A stretch of 64,000 bases of DNA, from contig NZ_JAFBFW010000006.1 in assembly GCF_016909495.1 (NCBI RefSeq), positions 124,001 through 188,000 of the forward strand. The letters run 5' to 3'. Of the stretch, positions 27,495 through 35,837 are shown piece after piece. The stretch is from Pantoea coffeiphila. Lineage in GTDB: Bacteria > Pseudomonadota > Gammaproteobacteria > Enterobacterales > Enterobacteriaceae. The notes beneath the pieces were generated by a model. It was not told where the DNA came from and made no database searches. It was given only the letters and a program-made list of their open reading frames with translations. A program made the position numbers and the translations under genes. The stretch's first letter is position 1. Each line of letters begins with the position of its first letter.

Positions 27495-28979
27495 TCAGCC
27501 AGGCTGGAAGCGGCAGCGGGCGATAGCATCCCGCCAGCCTGCGTAACTCTGCACCATCGCTTCAGCCTGTTCCGGCCTCGGCACGATCACCGCGCCGCCC
27601 TGTAGCGCGGCCAGATCTCGGCCATGCTGCCACCAGCCCAGCGCTTTCCCCGCCATCACCGCCGCCCCTAATGCAGAAACTTCAGGCGTCGGTGCGCAGC
27701 GCAGCGGGCGTTGCAGCACATCTGCCTGTAGCTGCAGCAGCCAGCGATTGGCGGTGGCACTGCCGTCAACGTAAAGCTCCGGCAGGGTATGACCGCAGGC
27801 CTGCTCCATGGCGAAGAACACATCCGCAATCTGGAACACAATCGACTCCAGCGCCACCCGCGCCAGCGTTTCCGGCGTGGCCGCATCGGTCAGGCCGCAG
27901 ATCAGTCCGCGAGCCTTCAGATCCCACCAGGGTGCACCCAGGCCGGACAGCGCGGGCACAAAGTAAATCCCCTGGTTCGATTCGGCCGTTTTCGCCATCT
28001 CGGTCAGGCGGGTCGGGCTGTCGATGCCCAGCATCTTCGAAACCCAGGCCGCGCCTGAACCCGTATGGGTGATGTTGCCTTCCAGCGCATAGCGCAGGGT
28101 GCCGTCGTGCCAGGCCACCGTGGTGCTTAAACCGTATTCGTTCTGTACCGGGCGTTCGGTGGACATCATCAGCGACGATCCGGTGCCGTAGGTGGCTTTG
28201 ATGGTGTCCACGCCGGGCCTGGCGCGCGCATACAGCGCGGCGTGGGAGTCACCAACGCGGGACAGCAGCGGCACGCCAGCAGATAGGCCCGCAGCGGCAT
28301 CGGCGACGGTTTCACCGCAGGGTTCCGCCGACGCGACGGTTTCGGGCAGGGCGGCGCGCGGAATGTGGAACAGTTCCAACAGCTCGTCGTCCCAGTCTTT
28401 TTTCTCCAGGCTGTAGAGCTGAGTGCGGGCCGCGTTAGCATGGTCGGTGACGAACACCGCGCCGCCGCTCAGTCGCCAGCTCAGCCAGCTGTCGACGGTG
28501 CCGATGCACAGTTCACCGTTCTGCGCGCGACGATAGCCGTCCGCGATGGATTGCAGCATGCCGGTCAGCTTGGCAGCGGGGAACATCGGGTCAACCGCCA
28601 GTCCGGTGAGGGCGGTAATTCTGGCGTTCTGGCCGCTTTCCTGCAGCTGCTGACAAAAGGCTTCAGAACGACGATCCTGCCAGCTGATCAGTGGCGTAAC
28701 GGGTTCGCCGGTTTTCCGCTCCCAGATCAGCACCGACTCACGCTGATTGCTGATGGCAATGCCCGCCACCGGTGCACCGCTCAGGCGGATACACTCTTCG
28801 ATGGCATCCTTCACCGCCCGCCATATCTGCCAGGGGTCCTGCTCGGACCAGCCCGGCTGCGGGTGAGACAGCGAAAGAGGGCGGCTGCTGCGTGCCACCA
28901 CCTCGCCTTCACCGTTGACCGCCAGGACTTTGGCGTTGGTCGTGCCTTCATCAATCGCCAGTATCACCGGTGAGGTCAT
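27495..28979 (-). CDS. FGGY-family carbohydrate kinase
   Basis: 494 residues of the xylulose/glycerol/gluconate kinase family. The N-terminal ATPase core reads VILAIDEGTTNAKVLAVNGEGEVV. The catalytic Asp region is ISWQDRRSEAFCQQL, and the C-terminal signature region is LYVDGSATANRWLLQLQADVLQRPL. It overlaps the transketolase large-domain gene by 4 bp (ATGA), which implies that it acts in the same pathway, phosphorylating a ketose that the transketolase then cleaves. D-apulose kinase of the transketolase apiose route is one documented precedent for this pairing. The substrate here is inferred. Confidence 0.87.
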   Translation of the reverse strand: MTSPVILAIDEGTTNAKVLAVNGEGEVVARSSRPLSLSHPQPGWSEQDPWQIWRAVKDAIEECIRLSGAPVAGIAISNQRESVLIWERKTGEPVTPLISWQDRRSEAFCQQLQESGQNARITALTGLAVDPMFPAAKLTGMLQSIADGYRRAQNGELCIGTVDSWLSWRLSGGAVFVTDHANAARTQLYSLEKKDWDDELLELFHIPRAALPETVASAEPCGETVADAAAGLSAGVPLLSRVGDSHAALYARARPGVDTIKATYGTGSSLMMSTERPVQNEYGLSTTVAWHDGTLRYALEGNITHTGSGAAWVSKMLGIDSPTRLTEMAKTAESNQGIYFVPALSGLGAPWWDLKARGLICGLTDAATPETLARVALESIVFQIADVFFAMEQACGHTLPELYVDGSATANRWLLQLQADVLQRPLRCAPTPEVSALGAAVMAGKALGWWQHGRDLAALQGGAVIVPRPEQAEAMVQSYAGWRDAIARCRFQPG

Positions 28980-29926
28980 ACATTTTCTCCGCGAATAAGA
29001 TGCTGTGCCGTGCGGGCGATGCCCTGCGCATCAATGCCCAGCCGGTCACGCGTTGCGGCGCGGTCGCCGGCGATCGCGTACTGCCCGTCCGCCAGACCCA
29101 GCCGTTTCAGGCGAATGCCCAGACCGTGTTCCGCCAGCACTTCCGCCACCAGGCTGCCGACGCCGCCGTTAACGTTATGTTCTTCAGCTGATACCACGTA
29201 CGACACGTCTTTCAGCTGCTCAAACAGCGCCTGAGTATCGCACGGACGCACCGAAGACACGGAAATCACTTTGGCAGAAATACCCTGCTCGTTAAGGATC
29301 TCAGCCGCGTTGACCGCCTCATGTACCGTTGATCCCAGCGCCACCAGCGCCACGTCCGACCCCTCGCGAAGAGTATCGATTTTACCTGGTACAAAGGCGT
29401 AATCGTCGTCGTGCAGCACCGGAAGCGCTTTGCCATCCAGGCGGATGTAAACCGGCCCGGTATGGCGCAGGGCATAGTCGATGATTTTACGACATTCCAC
29501 CGGGCAGGACGGCGCGTAGATTTCAATGTTGCCAAAGCCGCGCATGATGGCGATATCGTCGGTACTGTGATGGGTACTGGCCAGCGGGCCGTAGCTGGCA
29601 CCGGCATTCAGCCCGAACAGCTTGACGTTGGTATTGTTATAGCAGACATCGACCTTAACCTGCTCGTTGGCGCGGGAAATCAGGAAGGGCGCGGCGTTAC
29701 AGGTCACGGCGACTTTGCCGCCCAGCGCCAGGCCCGCGGCGGTGCCGACCAGGGTCTGTTCGGCGATACCGACGTTAACCAGCCTGCCGGGGAACGCTTT
29801 AACAAACGGGCTGATTTTTGCGGTTGAGGTGGAGTCGGCCACCACCGGAACCAGATCGATTCCCTCATTCACGGCGTCGATAAAGGCGTCAACCATCACG
29901 CTTGCCAGGTGTTCTGCATTACTCAT
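28976..29926 (-). CDS. Two-subunit transketolase, C-terminal (pyrimidine-binding and C) subunit
   Basis: 316 residues covering the transketolase pyrimidine-binding and C-terminal domains: VNVGIAEQTLVGTAAGLALGGKVAVTCNAAPFLISRANEQVKVDVCYNN (including the catalytic Glu of the IAEQ motif), GASYGPLASTHHSTDDIAIMRGFGNIEIYAPS, and a C-terminal YVVSAEEHNVNGGVGSLVAEVL. It pairs with the N-terminal subunit just upstream, overlapping it by 8 bp. Split transketolases with a kinase occur in specialised sugar routes (for example AptAB, apulose-4-phosphate transketolase) rather than in the pentose phosphate pathway. Confidence 0.88.
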   Translation of the reverse strand: MSNAEHLASVMVDAFIDAVNEGIDLVPVVADSTSTAKISPFVKAFPGRLVNVGIAEQTLVGTAAGLALGGKVAVTCNAAPFLISRANEQVKVDVCYNNTNVKLFGLNAGASYGPLASTHHSTDDIAIMRGFGNIEIYAPSCPVECRKIIDYALRHTGPVYIRLDGKALPVLHDDDYAFVPGKIDTLREGSDVALVALGSTVHEAVNAAEILNEQGISAKVISVSSVRPCDTQALFEQLKDVSYVVSAEEHNVNGGVGSLVAEVLAEHGLGIRLKRLGLADGQYAIAGDRAATRDRLGIDAQGIARTAQHLIRGENV

Positions 29927-30749
29927 CGTTCAGTTCCTCCAGCGCCAGCGCGATCTCTTCGCCTTTTGGCACGCGGTGATGCCATTCCGGCTGCCCCTGG
30001 ATAAATGAGATCCCGAAGCCTTTTTCCGTATTGGCGATAATAACCTGTGGTTTTCCGGCGGGCTTTAAGCCTTCCAGCGTATCCACGACGTCCTGCATGT
30101 CGTTGCCCCGACACTCGGTAACATCCAGTCCAAAGGCACGCCATTTTTCCGCCAGCGGGTCGGTATTCAGGATGTCGCGCGTGGCACCGGCCAGCTGCAA
30201 TTTATTTTTGTCGTTAATAATAATCAGGTTATCCAGCCCGTAATGGGCAGCGACCAGCGCGGCTTCCCAGTTACTGCCTTCGGCCAGTTCACCGTCCCCG
30301 GTGACCACAAAGATGCGGCGCGCGTGATTGCTCTTTTTCGCTGCCAGCGCCAGACCAACCGCAACCGGCAGGCCGTGGCCGAGCGCGCCGGTGTTCAGCT
30401 CGATCCCCGGGGTTTTTTGCCGTACCGGATGGCCCGGCAGGCGCGAGTCCGCGTGCTGATAGGTTGGCAGCCACTCGGTCGGAAAATATCCTGCTTCGGC
30501 GAGGACGCAATAATAGCCGCCCACCGCATGCCCTTTGGACTGGATATAGATATCCCGATCCTCTGAGTCCGTGCGGTCCGGGGCGCAGTTCAGCACGCGG
30601 AAATAGAGTGCCGTCAGGATTTCAACCTGCGACAGGTCCGCACCGGTGTGCCCACCCGCCGGGCTGTTGGCGTTCAGCTCAATGATACGGCGACGGACGG
30701 CGCGAGCCTTCTTCTGCAGTTCCGGTACATCATATCTGAAGGGATTCAT
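29919..30749 (-). CDS. Two-subunit transketolase, N-terminal thiamine-diphosphate-binding subunit
   Basis: 276 residues. Thiamine diphosphate motifs are clear: NSPAGGHTGADLSQVEILTALYF with the active-site His, SKGHAVGGYYCVLAEAG, LNTGALGHGLPVAVGLALAAK, and the GDG...N motif in VVTGDGELAEGSNWEAALVAAHYGLDNLIIINDKN. It is the first gene of the operon N-subunit, C-subunit, FGGY kinase. Operator-like TGAATA-N2-TATTCA boxes lie at 11 and 29 bp upstream of its start. It should transfer a two-carbon unit from a ketose phosphate made by the kinase. Which ketose is not readable. Confidence 0.88.
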   Translation of the reverse strand: MNPFRYDVPELQKKARAVRRRIIELNANSPAGGHTGADLSQVEILTALYFRVLNCAPDRTDSEDRDIYIQSKGHAVGGYYCVLAEAGYFPTEWLPTYQHADSRLPGHPVRQKTPGIELNTGALGHGLPVAVGLALAAKKSNHARRIFVVTGDGELAEGSNWEAALVAAHYGLDNLIIINDKNKLQLAGATRDILNTDPLAEKWRAFGLDVTECRGNDMQDVVDTLEGLKPAGKPQVIIANTEKGFGISFIQGQPEWHHRVPKGEEIALALEELNDE

Positions 30750-31060
30750 CTGCTACTCCTGAATACTAATTCATGCATGAATAAATATTCATGCGGGGTA
30801 AAAATAAAGACCGTCGTGAGCGGTCGTTCAGTCTTGAAACCGTATTAACTGCAGTTCGCAGGTTTTTGCTTTACTGGCTTGAATATATATTCACTATTGA
30901 TTTAATATTTATTATTATGACCTCAGTTACGCAGTCGAACTATCGGTTCAGCGAACAATTGAGATCGCGATCACAATTTAACCGCAGAAATTATCCGGTG
31001 TCACGGTGCTGACTTTAGCTTACGCTCTGCGCAGTAGGGATTGTTTAAATACGAGGCTTT
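30750..31060. promoter_or_regulatory. Divergent control region with three TGAATA-N2-TATTCA operators and a CRP box
   Basis: 311 bp between the transketolase operon and the SorC regulator gene. Operator-like boxes are TGAATACTAATTCA (30760-30773), TGAATAAATATTCA (30778-30791) and TGAATATATATTCA (30880-30893, perfect palindrome). TGAGATCGCGATCACA at 30960-30975 fits the CRP core with one mismatch. The same 14-bp palindrome recurs ahead of the GPH symporter at 34886. Confidence 0.65.
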
Positions 31061-32011
31061 ATGATCAGGCAAAACGAAATCAGATTGATGGTAAAAATCG
31101 CCAACCTTTACTACAACGAAGGTTCCAAACAGGCTGAGATTGCCGCCGCGCTGAATCTTTCGCAGTCTTTTGTCTCCCGCATGCTGAATCGCAGCGTTCG
31201 CGAGGGGATTGTTAAAATCAGTGTGGTCCAGCCTGATAACGTCTTTCCGCAGCTTGAGCGCGGTATTGAGCAGCGCTACGGCATTCAGCAGGCGATCGTC
31301 GTTGACGTCGCCGAGGATGACGATGCCGCACAGGTGCGCAAGGCCATCGGTGCCGCCGCCGCGCACTATCTGGAAACGCGGCTGCGCAACGGCGAGCTGG
31401 TCGGGATTTCGTCCTGGAGCAGTACCATCAGAGCGATGGTCAGTGAAATGCATCCGCAGACGGTCAAAGTTGATGGCGTGATCCAGCTGCTCGGCGGGGT
31501 AGGCGTGAACGGCAACGTGCAGGCCACCATTCTGACCCAGGACCTGGCAAACCGGCTCAGCTGCCGCGCGTGGCTGCTTCCGGCACAGTCGATTGAAGGT
31601 TCGGTGACCAGCCGCGATCTGCTGGCGGCGAGTAAAGATGTTAGCGAAGTGCTGCACAAGTTTAATGAAGTCACCACCGCCGTGGTCGGTATCGGCGATA
31701 TGGAACCGTCGCAGTTGCTGCGCCATTCGGGAAATTACTACGATAAAACCATGCTGCTGTCGCTGACGGAAAAAGGCGCGGTCGGTGATATCTGCCTGCA
31801 TTATTTCAACGCAGCGGGCCAGCCGGTGCTGAACGAAGATGACGATCCGGCGATTGGCATGACGCTGGCGCAGCTGAAAGCCTGCCCGCACGCCATTGCG
31901 CTGGCGGGCGGACAGGAGAAGGTGACGGCGATTAAAGCGGCGCTGAGCGGCGGGTATCTTAACGTGCTGATTACCGACTACCCCACGGCGCGCGCGTTGA
32001 TGGAAGATTAA
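31061..32011 (+). CDS. SorC-family sugar-responsive transcriptional regulator
   Basis: 316 residues. The short N-terminal helix-turn-helix reads MVKIANLYYNEGSKQAEIAAALNLSQSFVSRMLNRSVREGIVKI at residues 7-50. A large sugar-phosphate-binding domain follows (GISSWSSTIRAMVSEMHPQ ... VQLLGG-like VIQLLGGVGVNGNVQ ... GDICLHYFNAAGQPV). This is the SorC/CggR plan. It is divergent from the transketolase-kinase operon and overlaps the glycoside hydrolase gene by 4 bp tail-to-tail. Shared palindromes at both operons make it the likely regulator, sensing a phosphorylated pathway intermediate. Confidence 0.87.
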   Translation: MIRQNEIRLMVKIANLYYNEGSKQAEIAAALNLSQSFVSRMLNRSVREGIVKISVVQPDNVFPQLERGIEQRYGIQQAIVVDVAEDDDAAQVRKAIGAAAAHYLETRLRNGELVGISSWSSTIRAMVSEMHPQTVKVDGVIQLLGGVGVNGNVQATILTQDLANRLSCRAWLLPAQSIEGSVTSRDLLAASKDVSEVLHKFNEVTTAVVGIGDMEPSQLLRHSGNYYDKTMLLSLTEKGAVGDICLHYFNAAGQPVLNEDDDPAIGMTLAQLKACPHAIALAGGQEKVTAIKAALSGGYLNVLITDYPTARALMED

Positions 32012-33498
32012 ACGGCGGTCATGCGCAGGGCGATACCGGGGCGGCCTGGCAGCGGCAGCCTGTCGCCGCTGCGCCATGTCCCAGTCACGCGCTCCACGGT
32101 CATGGCCCAGGCGTCGATAATCTCGACCGCGAATTCTTTTCCTTCCGGCAGCATGGTCAGCAGCTTAAAGCCCGGCTGGCTGTCGCCGAACCACAGCAGC
32201 CAGTAATCGTCCCCCATATGGCCAATGGTGACATCCCACTGCGAGTGGCTGCGGCCCTTCCACGGCGACAGGCGTTTTGCTTCGCCTTCCTCCAGGATGT
32301 TGCGCAGGAACGCAATACGTTCGGGGCTTTCTCCCTTGAGCTTTCCGCCGTGCGACCACCAGATAATTTCATCATCGCTCAGATAGCTTTCGCCGTGAGT
32401 GACGTAGCCACCGGCGCAGACCCCTTCCCAGGTCAGGTTCAGCATCTTGCGGCCGCTGATATTGCCCCAGCCGCAGTCAACGTCCCCTTCATAGCGGCAT
32501 TCATCAATGACGATCGGCTTGCTGAACTGTTCGCGCCAGCCGGGAACAAACCACAGATCGTGGTGCTGGATGCTGGCGTGGGTAATCAGCGGGTCAGTCT
32601 GATCGTACCAGTGGTCGTTACTGGTGTAATGAATCGGCGGGTTATGCCAGTTATGGATGGAGATAAGATGACCATAGGGATCGTCCGCTGTAATCTGCTT
32701 AAACACGCCGTCCCAGAACGACATGGGCTTTTTACGCAGTAAATCGAACTCGTTGGCCAGCGACCACCAGACGTTGCTGAAGCTGGAAAGACGCGCCACC
32801 AGATATTCCACGTAGCGGCGATCCGTTTCAGCATCCATCTCCGCAAAGCCCCAGCGGTCGTAGGGATGGAAGATAATCAGGTCGGCTTCAATCTCGCGAT
32901 CCTTCAGCGCGTCGATCTGGTTCTCCAACTGGTGGAAGAAGGCACAGTCGAAGCGTGAAAAATCAAACCCGTCGGTGATATTGCCCGGGAACGGGAACCG
33001 CTGCGGTTCTTTAAAGTTATAGGTGTAGTGCTTGGGGAACACGCACATTCTGATTTTATTGAACGGTGAAGCCGCCAGCGAGGCCAGCGTTTGCTCCTGC
33101 ACCGCGTCCGACTGATAGTTCCAGACGTAGGCGGTGGTGCCGAACGGATACCAGGCTTTGCCGCTGGCGGTGCGGAAATGGAAAGTCTCATCCGTTTCAA
33201 TCGGGCCAGTGGCCTCAGCCCCGGCTGGCGTACAGTTCACGCTGCCGGTAATGCCGCTGAGGCTGGCGATATTGCTCTCGGTTCGAAACGTCCAGATGCC
33301 TTCACTCTGTGGCATAAAGCGCAGCAGGAAACGGCCGCCATCATCGTAAAACCCGCGCACTACCTTCTGGTCATCGCCGTTGCTGAAGGTGGCTGTTACC
33401 CATGACTGGGTAAAATGCGCCGGATCGCTTTCTGCTTTAAACACGAATTCGGCACGTGACCATTTCGCGATATTAAGTGTGGAAGGGGAAACTAACAT
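32008..33498 (-). CDS. Cytoplasmic glycoside hydrolase-like protein (DUF5060 plus TIM barrel)
   Basis: 496 residues from the ATG at 33498 (GAGGA 8 nt upstream). Residues 10-95 look like the beta-sandwich DUF5060. A TIM-barrel part of the apiosidase-like/DUF4038 type follows, with the clan A pattern: Glu in VWWSLANEFDLL as acid/base and Glu in KPIVIDECRYEGD as nucleophile. A C-terminal beta domain ends the protein. No signal peptide is present, so it acts on an imported oligosaccharide. It is the second gene after a GPH symporter. The family includes the apiosidase GH140, which would fit the kinase-transketolase route, but the substrate is unproven. Confidence 0.75.
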   Translation of the reverse strand: MLVSPSTLNIAKWSRAEFVFKAESDPAHFTQSWVTATFSNGDDQKVVRGFYDDGGRFLLRFMPQSEGIWTFRTESNIASLSGITGSVNCTPAGAEATGPIETDETFHFRTASGKAWYPFGTTAYVWNYQSDAVQEQTLASLAASPFNKIRMCVFPKHYTYNFKEPQRFPFPGNITDGFDFSRFDCAFFHQLENQIDALKDREIEADLIIFHPYDRWGFAEMDAETDRRYVEYLVARLSSFSNVWWSLANEFDLLRKKPMSFWDGVFKQITADDPYGHLISIHNWHNPPIHYTSNDHWYDQTDPLITHASIQHHDLWFVPGWREQFSKPIVIDECRYEGDVDCGWGNISGRKMLNLTWEGVCAGGYVTHGESYLSDDEIIWWSHGGKLKGESPERIAFLRNILEEGEAKRLSPWKGRSHSQWDVTIGHMGDDYWLLWFGDSQPGFKLLTMLPEGKEFAVEIIDAWAMTVERVTGTWRSGDRLPLPGRPGIALRMTAV

Positions 33499-33514
33499 CT
33501 CAGGGTTCCTCTGC

Positions 33515-34876
33515 TTAGTGAATGCCGGGCTGGTGTGGCTGTGATACAGGGGCCTGCGCCGCCTGACTGTCATCCAGATTAAAGAACATCAACAGCACCA
33601 CGCTGATGCCGTGGAAAATGGCGGGTACGCCAGCGATCAGGAAGATAATGCCTTTCAAAATCTCCGGGGTGATGGCAACGCCGGCGTGATAGCCGCTCAT
33701 ACTTAAAATAAAGCCCACCAGGCCACCGGCGATGGCCAGGCCGATTTTCATCGTGAACAGGGTGCCTGCGGCGATAAAGCCGGACATCTTCAGGCCGCTT
33801 TTACGTTCGCAGTAGTCCGCGCATTCCGACGGCAGCGCCCAGGCGGTGATGGCACCGATTTCAGCGAGCAGGACAGAGACTACCAGTAAGGCCACCGCCA
33901 GCCAGATGTTATCCGGGCTGACAAAGAACAGCGCCAGTGCGGCGATGCAGCCTCCGGACTGGGCCAGCTTCAGCGTGCCCAGTGCGCTGACTTTCTTACG
34001 TTTAATCAGCTGCAGGGCGATCATCGGCGCAATAATACCGGCGATAGCGGTGGCCGAAAGCAGCCCGGAAACGAAGCCGTCGCTGCGGCCAAGGAAGTAC
34101 TTCACAAAGTAAATCGTTGCGCTGCCCTTAATCACGAAGGCGATTGAGCTGGTGATTTTGAAGATGTAAAAAATCACCACCGGGCGGGCAGACAGCGAGA
34201 TGCGCAGCTGCTGCTTAAAGGAAACGTTTGACGCCAGCGATGCCGGTTTCACTCGTTCTTTGGTGCCGAAGAAACAGCTCAACATCATGGCGGTAGCCAG
34301 CACGGCAATCATACTCATCGCTACCATGTAGGCCTGCGCTTCATTATCCTTGCCGTACCAGGCAACGAACATCGGTACCGTTACTGAACAGATCAGGAAA
34401 GACATCTTCGCCAGCGGGAAGCGCCAGGCATTGGCAGCCAGTCGTTCCTGTGGATCGCTGGTCAGCGCCGACAGCAGCGCGACATAAGGCACCACGGTGG
34501 AGGCATACATCAGGATCAGGAACAGGTAGGTGGCATAGGCATACACCAGTTTCCCTGTTGGGGAAAAATCGGGTGCCAGGAACACCAGCAGGCAGGAGAG
34601 GCCATACGGCACCGCCAGCCACAGCAGCCACGGGCGGTAGTGCCCGTGCCGGGTTTGCATCCGGTCCGCTACGTTCCCGATAAACGGATCGTAAAACGCA
34701 TCCACCAGGCGTGCGATAACAAACAGCAGGCCCATCGCCGCTGCCGAAATGCCTAAAACATCGGTGTAAAAATAGGGTAGAAACATCATCGTCATGCCGA
34801 GGAAGATATTGGCGGACGAATCTCCAAGACCAAAACAGATTTTTTCCCGCACGGACAGCTTGTGAACCGGTTCCAT
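33515..34876 (-). CDS. GPH-family (MelB/XynB-like) glycoside:cation symporter
   Basis: 453 residues from the ATG at 34876 (AGGAG 5 nt upstream). It starts LSVREKICFGLGDSSANIFLGMTMMFLPYFYTDVLGISAAAMG and has VDAFYDPFIGNVADRMQTRHGHYRPWLLWLAVPYG, the family signature of glycoside-pentoside-hexuronide symporters, with about 12 helices in all. It lies 16 bp upstream of the glycoside hydrolase gene in one operon, so it should import the glycoside that the enzyme cleaves. A perfect TGAATATATATTCA palindrome at 34886-34899 sits immediately ahead of its ribosome site. Confidence 0.88.
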   Translation of the reverse strand: MEPVHKLSVREKICFGLGDSSANIFLGMTMMFLPYFYTDVLGISAAAMGLLFVIARLVDAFYDPFIGNVADRMQTRHGHYRPWLLWLAVPYGLSCLLVFLAPDFSPTGKLVYAYATYLFLILMYASTVVPYVALLSALTSDPQERLAANAWRFPLAKMSFLICSVTVPMFVAWYGKDNEAQAYMVAMSMIAVLATAMMLSCFFGTKERVKPASLASNVSFKQQLRISLSARPVVIFYIFKITSSIAFVIKGSATIYFVKYFLGRSDGFVSGLLSATAIAGIIAPMIALQLIKRKKVSALGTLKLAQSGGCIAALALFFVSPDNIWLAVALLVVSVLLAEIGAITAWALPSECADYCERKSGLKMSGFIAAGTLFTMKIGLAIAGGLVGFILSMSGYHAGVAITPEILKGIIFLIAGVPAIFHGISVVLLMFFNLDDSQAAQAPVSQPHQPGIH

Positions 34877-34885
34877 TTCTACTCC

Positions 34886-34899
34886 TGAATATATATTCA
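34886..34899. promoter_or_regulatory. SorC-type operator ahead of the GPH symporter operon
   Basis: TGAATATATATTCA is a perfect palindrome identical to the one at 30880-30893 in the SorC/transketolase intergenic region. It lies 10 bp upstream of the symporter start, where a bound protein would block translation initiation or elongation. Recognition by the SorC protein is inferred. Confidence 0.65.
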
Positions 34900-35189
34900 A
34901 TTGGGATTATATATTCTATTCTGCGGGATACCGGTAACAGACTGCCAGAGGACAAAGTGGATTCTGGAAGAAGGGTCACATTATTTTTTAGTCAGTCAGA
35001 TGGTTTTGACGATGAAAATGTCATTAGTGTGATGATATTTAATGATTTATTTTACAAAAATAAATGTTATTGGTAAGTAGTATTTTTGGTGAGAGATGCT
35101 GCCTGAGAACAAGCTGGCGCTAATTAAAAATGAAGCGACGTGAGAATGAAGTGTTACCATGTAGATACAGCGTAACGACGAGGTGCATA
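34900..35189. other. AT-rich intergenic region between the GPH symporter and a toxin-antitoxin pair
   Basis: About 290 bp. No gene, hairpin or repeat was recognised apart from a partial half-site (TTATATATTC) near 34908. It should hold the promoters of both flanking units. Confidence 0.4.
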
Positions 35190-35453
35190 ATGACACAGGC
35201 AACCCTGAATTTAAGAATTGATGCTGAACTAAAGGCCGCCTTTCTTGAAGCCGCTAAAGCGATGGACCGTAATGGATCGCAGCTGATACGAGATTTCATG
35301 CGAGAAACGGTGCAGCGGCAGCATGATGAATGGTTTCGTCAACAGGTTCAGGCGGGAATTGAACAGGCCGATCGCGGTGACGTTTTCTCCGCGGAATTTG
35401 TTGAGGCAGCAGCAGCTGAATGGCGTAAGCAGGCAACAAAGAAAATGGGCTGA
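35190..35453 (+). CDS. Ribbon-helix-helix-like antitoxin
   Basis: 87 residues from the ATG at 35190 (GAGGT 7 nt upstream). It starts MTQATLNLRIDAELKAAFLEAAKAMDRNGSQLIRDFMRETV, a beta-strand plus two helices as in CopG/RelB-type antitoxins. The acidic, helical tail should wrap the toxin. It is followed after 6 bp by a ParE/RelE-type toxin gene. It is unrelated in detail to the ParD at 21242-21484. Autorepression of the pair is expected from the family. Confidence 0.8.
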   Translation: MTQATLNLRIDAELKAAFLEAAKAMDRNGSQLIRDFMRETVQRQHDEWFRQQVQAGIEQADRGDVFSAEFVEAAAAEWRKQATKKMG

Positions 35454-35459
35454 CAAACA

Positions 35460-35738
35460 ATGGAAATCACATGGACGCGGTTGGCCAGTCAGGACAGACA
35501 GAGAATTCGCGAATATATCGCGGAAGAAAATCTCTTTGCCGCGATAGAACTGGATAAGCAGATCGGGAATAAGGCGGCAAGTTTAGCCGCCCATCCACTT
35601 AAAGCACGTATCGGACGCGTGGAAGGGACGAGGGAACTGGTTATCCATTCTCATTTTATTTTGATTTATCGCCTCAGGGAAAGTCAGAAAAAGATTGAGA
35701 TACTTCGCGTGTTACATACCGCGCAACAATGGCCTTGA
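35460..35738 (+). CDS. ParE/RelE-superfamily toxin
   Basis: 92 residues: MEITWTRLASQDRQRIREYIAEENLFAAIELDKQIGNKAASLAAHP ... RVEGTRELVIHSHFILIYRLRESQKKIEILRVLHTAQQWP. The ARxGRVxGTRELVI...YIL/IYR...VLRVLHTAQQWP pattern is the hallmark of the RelE/ParE plasmid-stabilisation family. It is coupled to the antitoxin gene 6 bp upstream. A GC-rich hairpin separates it from the convergent dehydrogenase gene. Confidence 0.85.
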   Translation: MEITWTRLASQDRQRIREYIAEENLFAAIELDKQIGNKAASLAAHPLKARIGRVEGTRELVIHSHFILIYRLRESQKKIEILRVLHTAQQWP

Positions 35739-35771
35739 TACCAACAGATCTTTCGAGAGCATCATCACACA

Positions 35772-35793
35772 GGCGGCCGCAAATCCGGCCGCC
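35772..35793. terminator. GC-rich hairpin between convergent genes
   Basis: A perfect 8-bp stem (GGCGGCCG / CGGCCGCC) around CAAATC lies between the toxin gene and the dehydrogenase gene that converge on it. There is no long T-run, so this is a probable but imperfect terminator. Confidence 0.55.
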
Positions 35794-35837
35794 AGAGGGT
35801 TGTAAAGTTGGTCAGGCAGAAACCGCCGGGCCGTCAG

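Noticed and set aside
27495..30749. Sulfo-transketolase pathway for sulfoquinovose (SqwGH-like split transketolase)
   Set aside because: Tempting because of the DHPS genes nearby, but the transketolase is coupled to an FGGY kinase and no sulfoquinovosidase, SQ isomerase or aldolase partner is in view.
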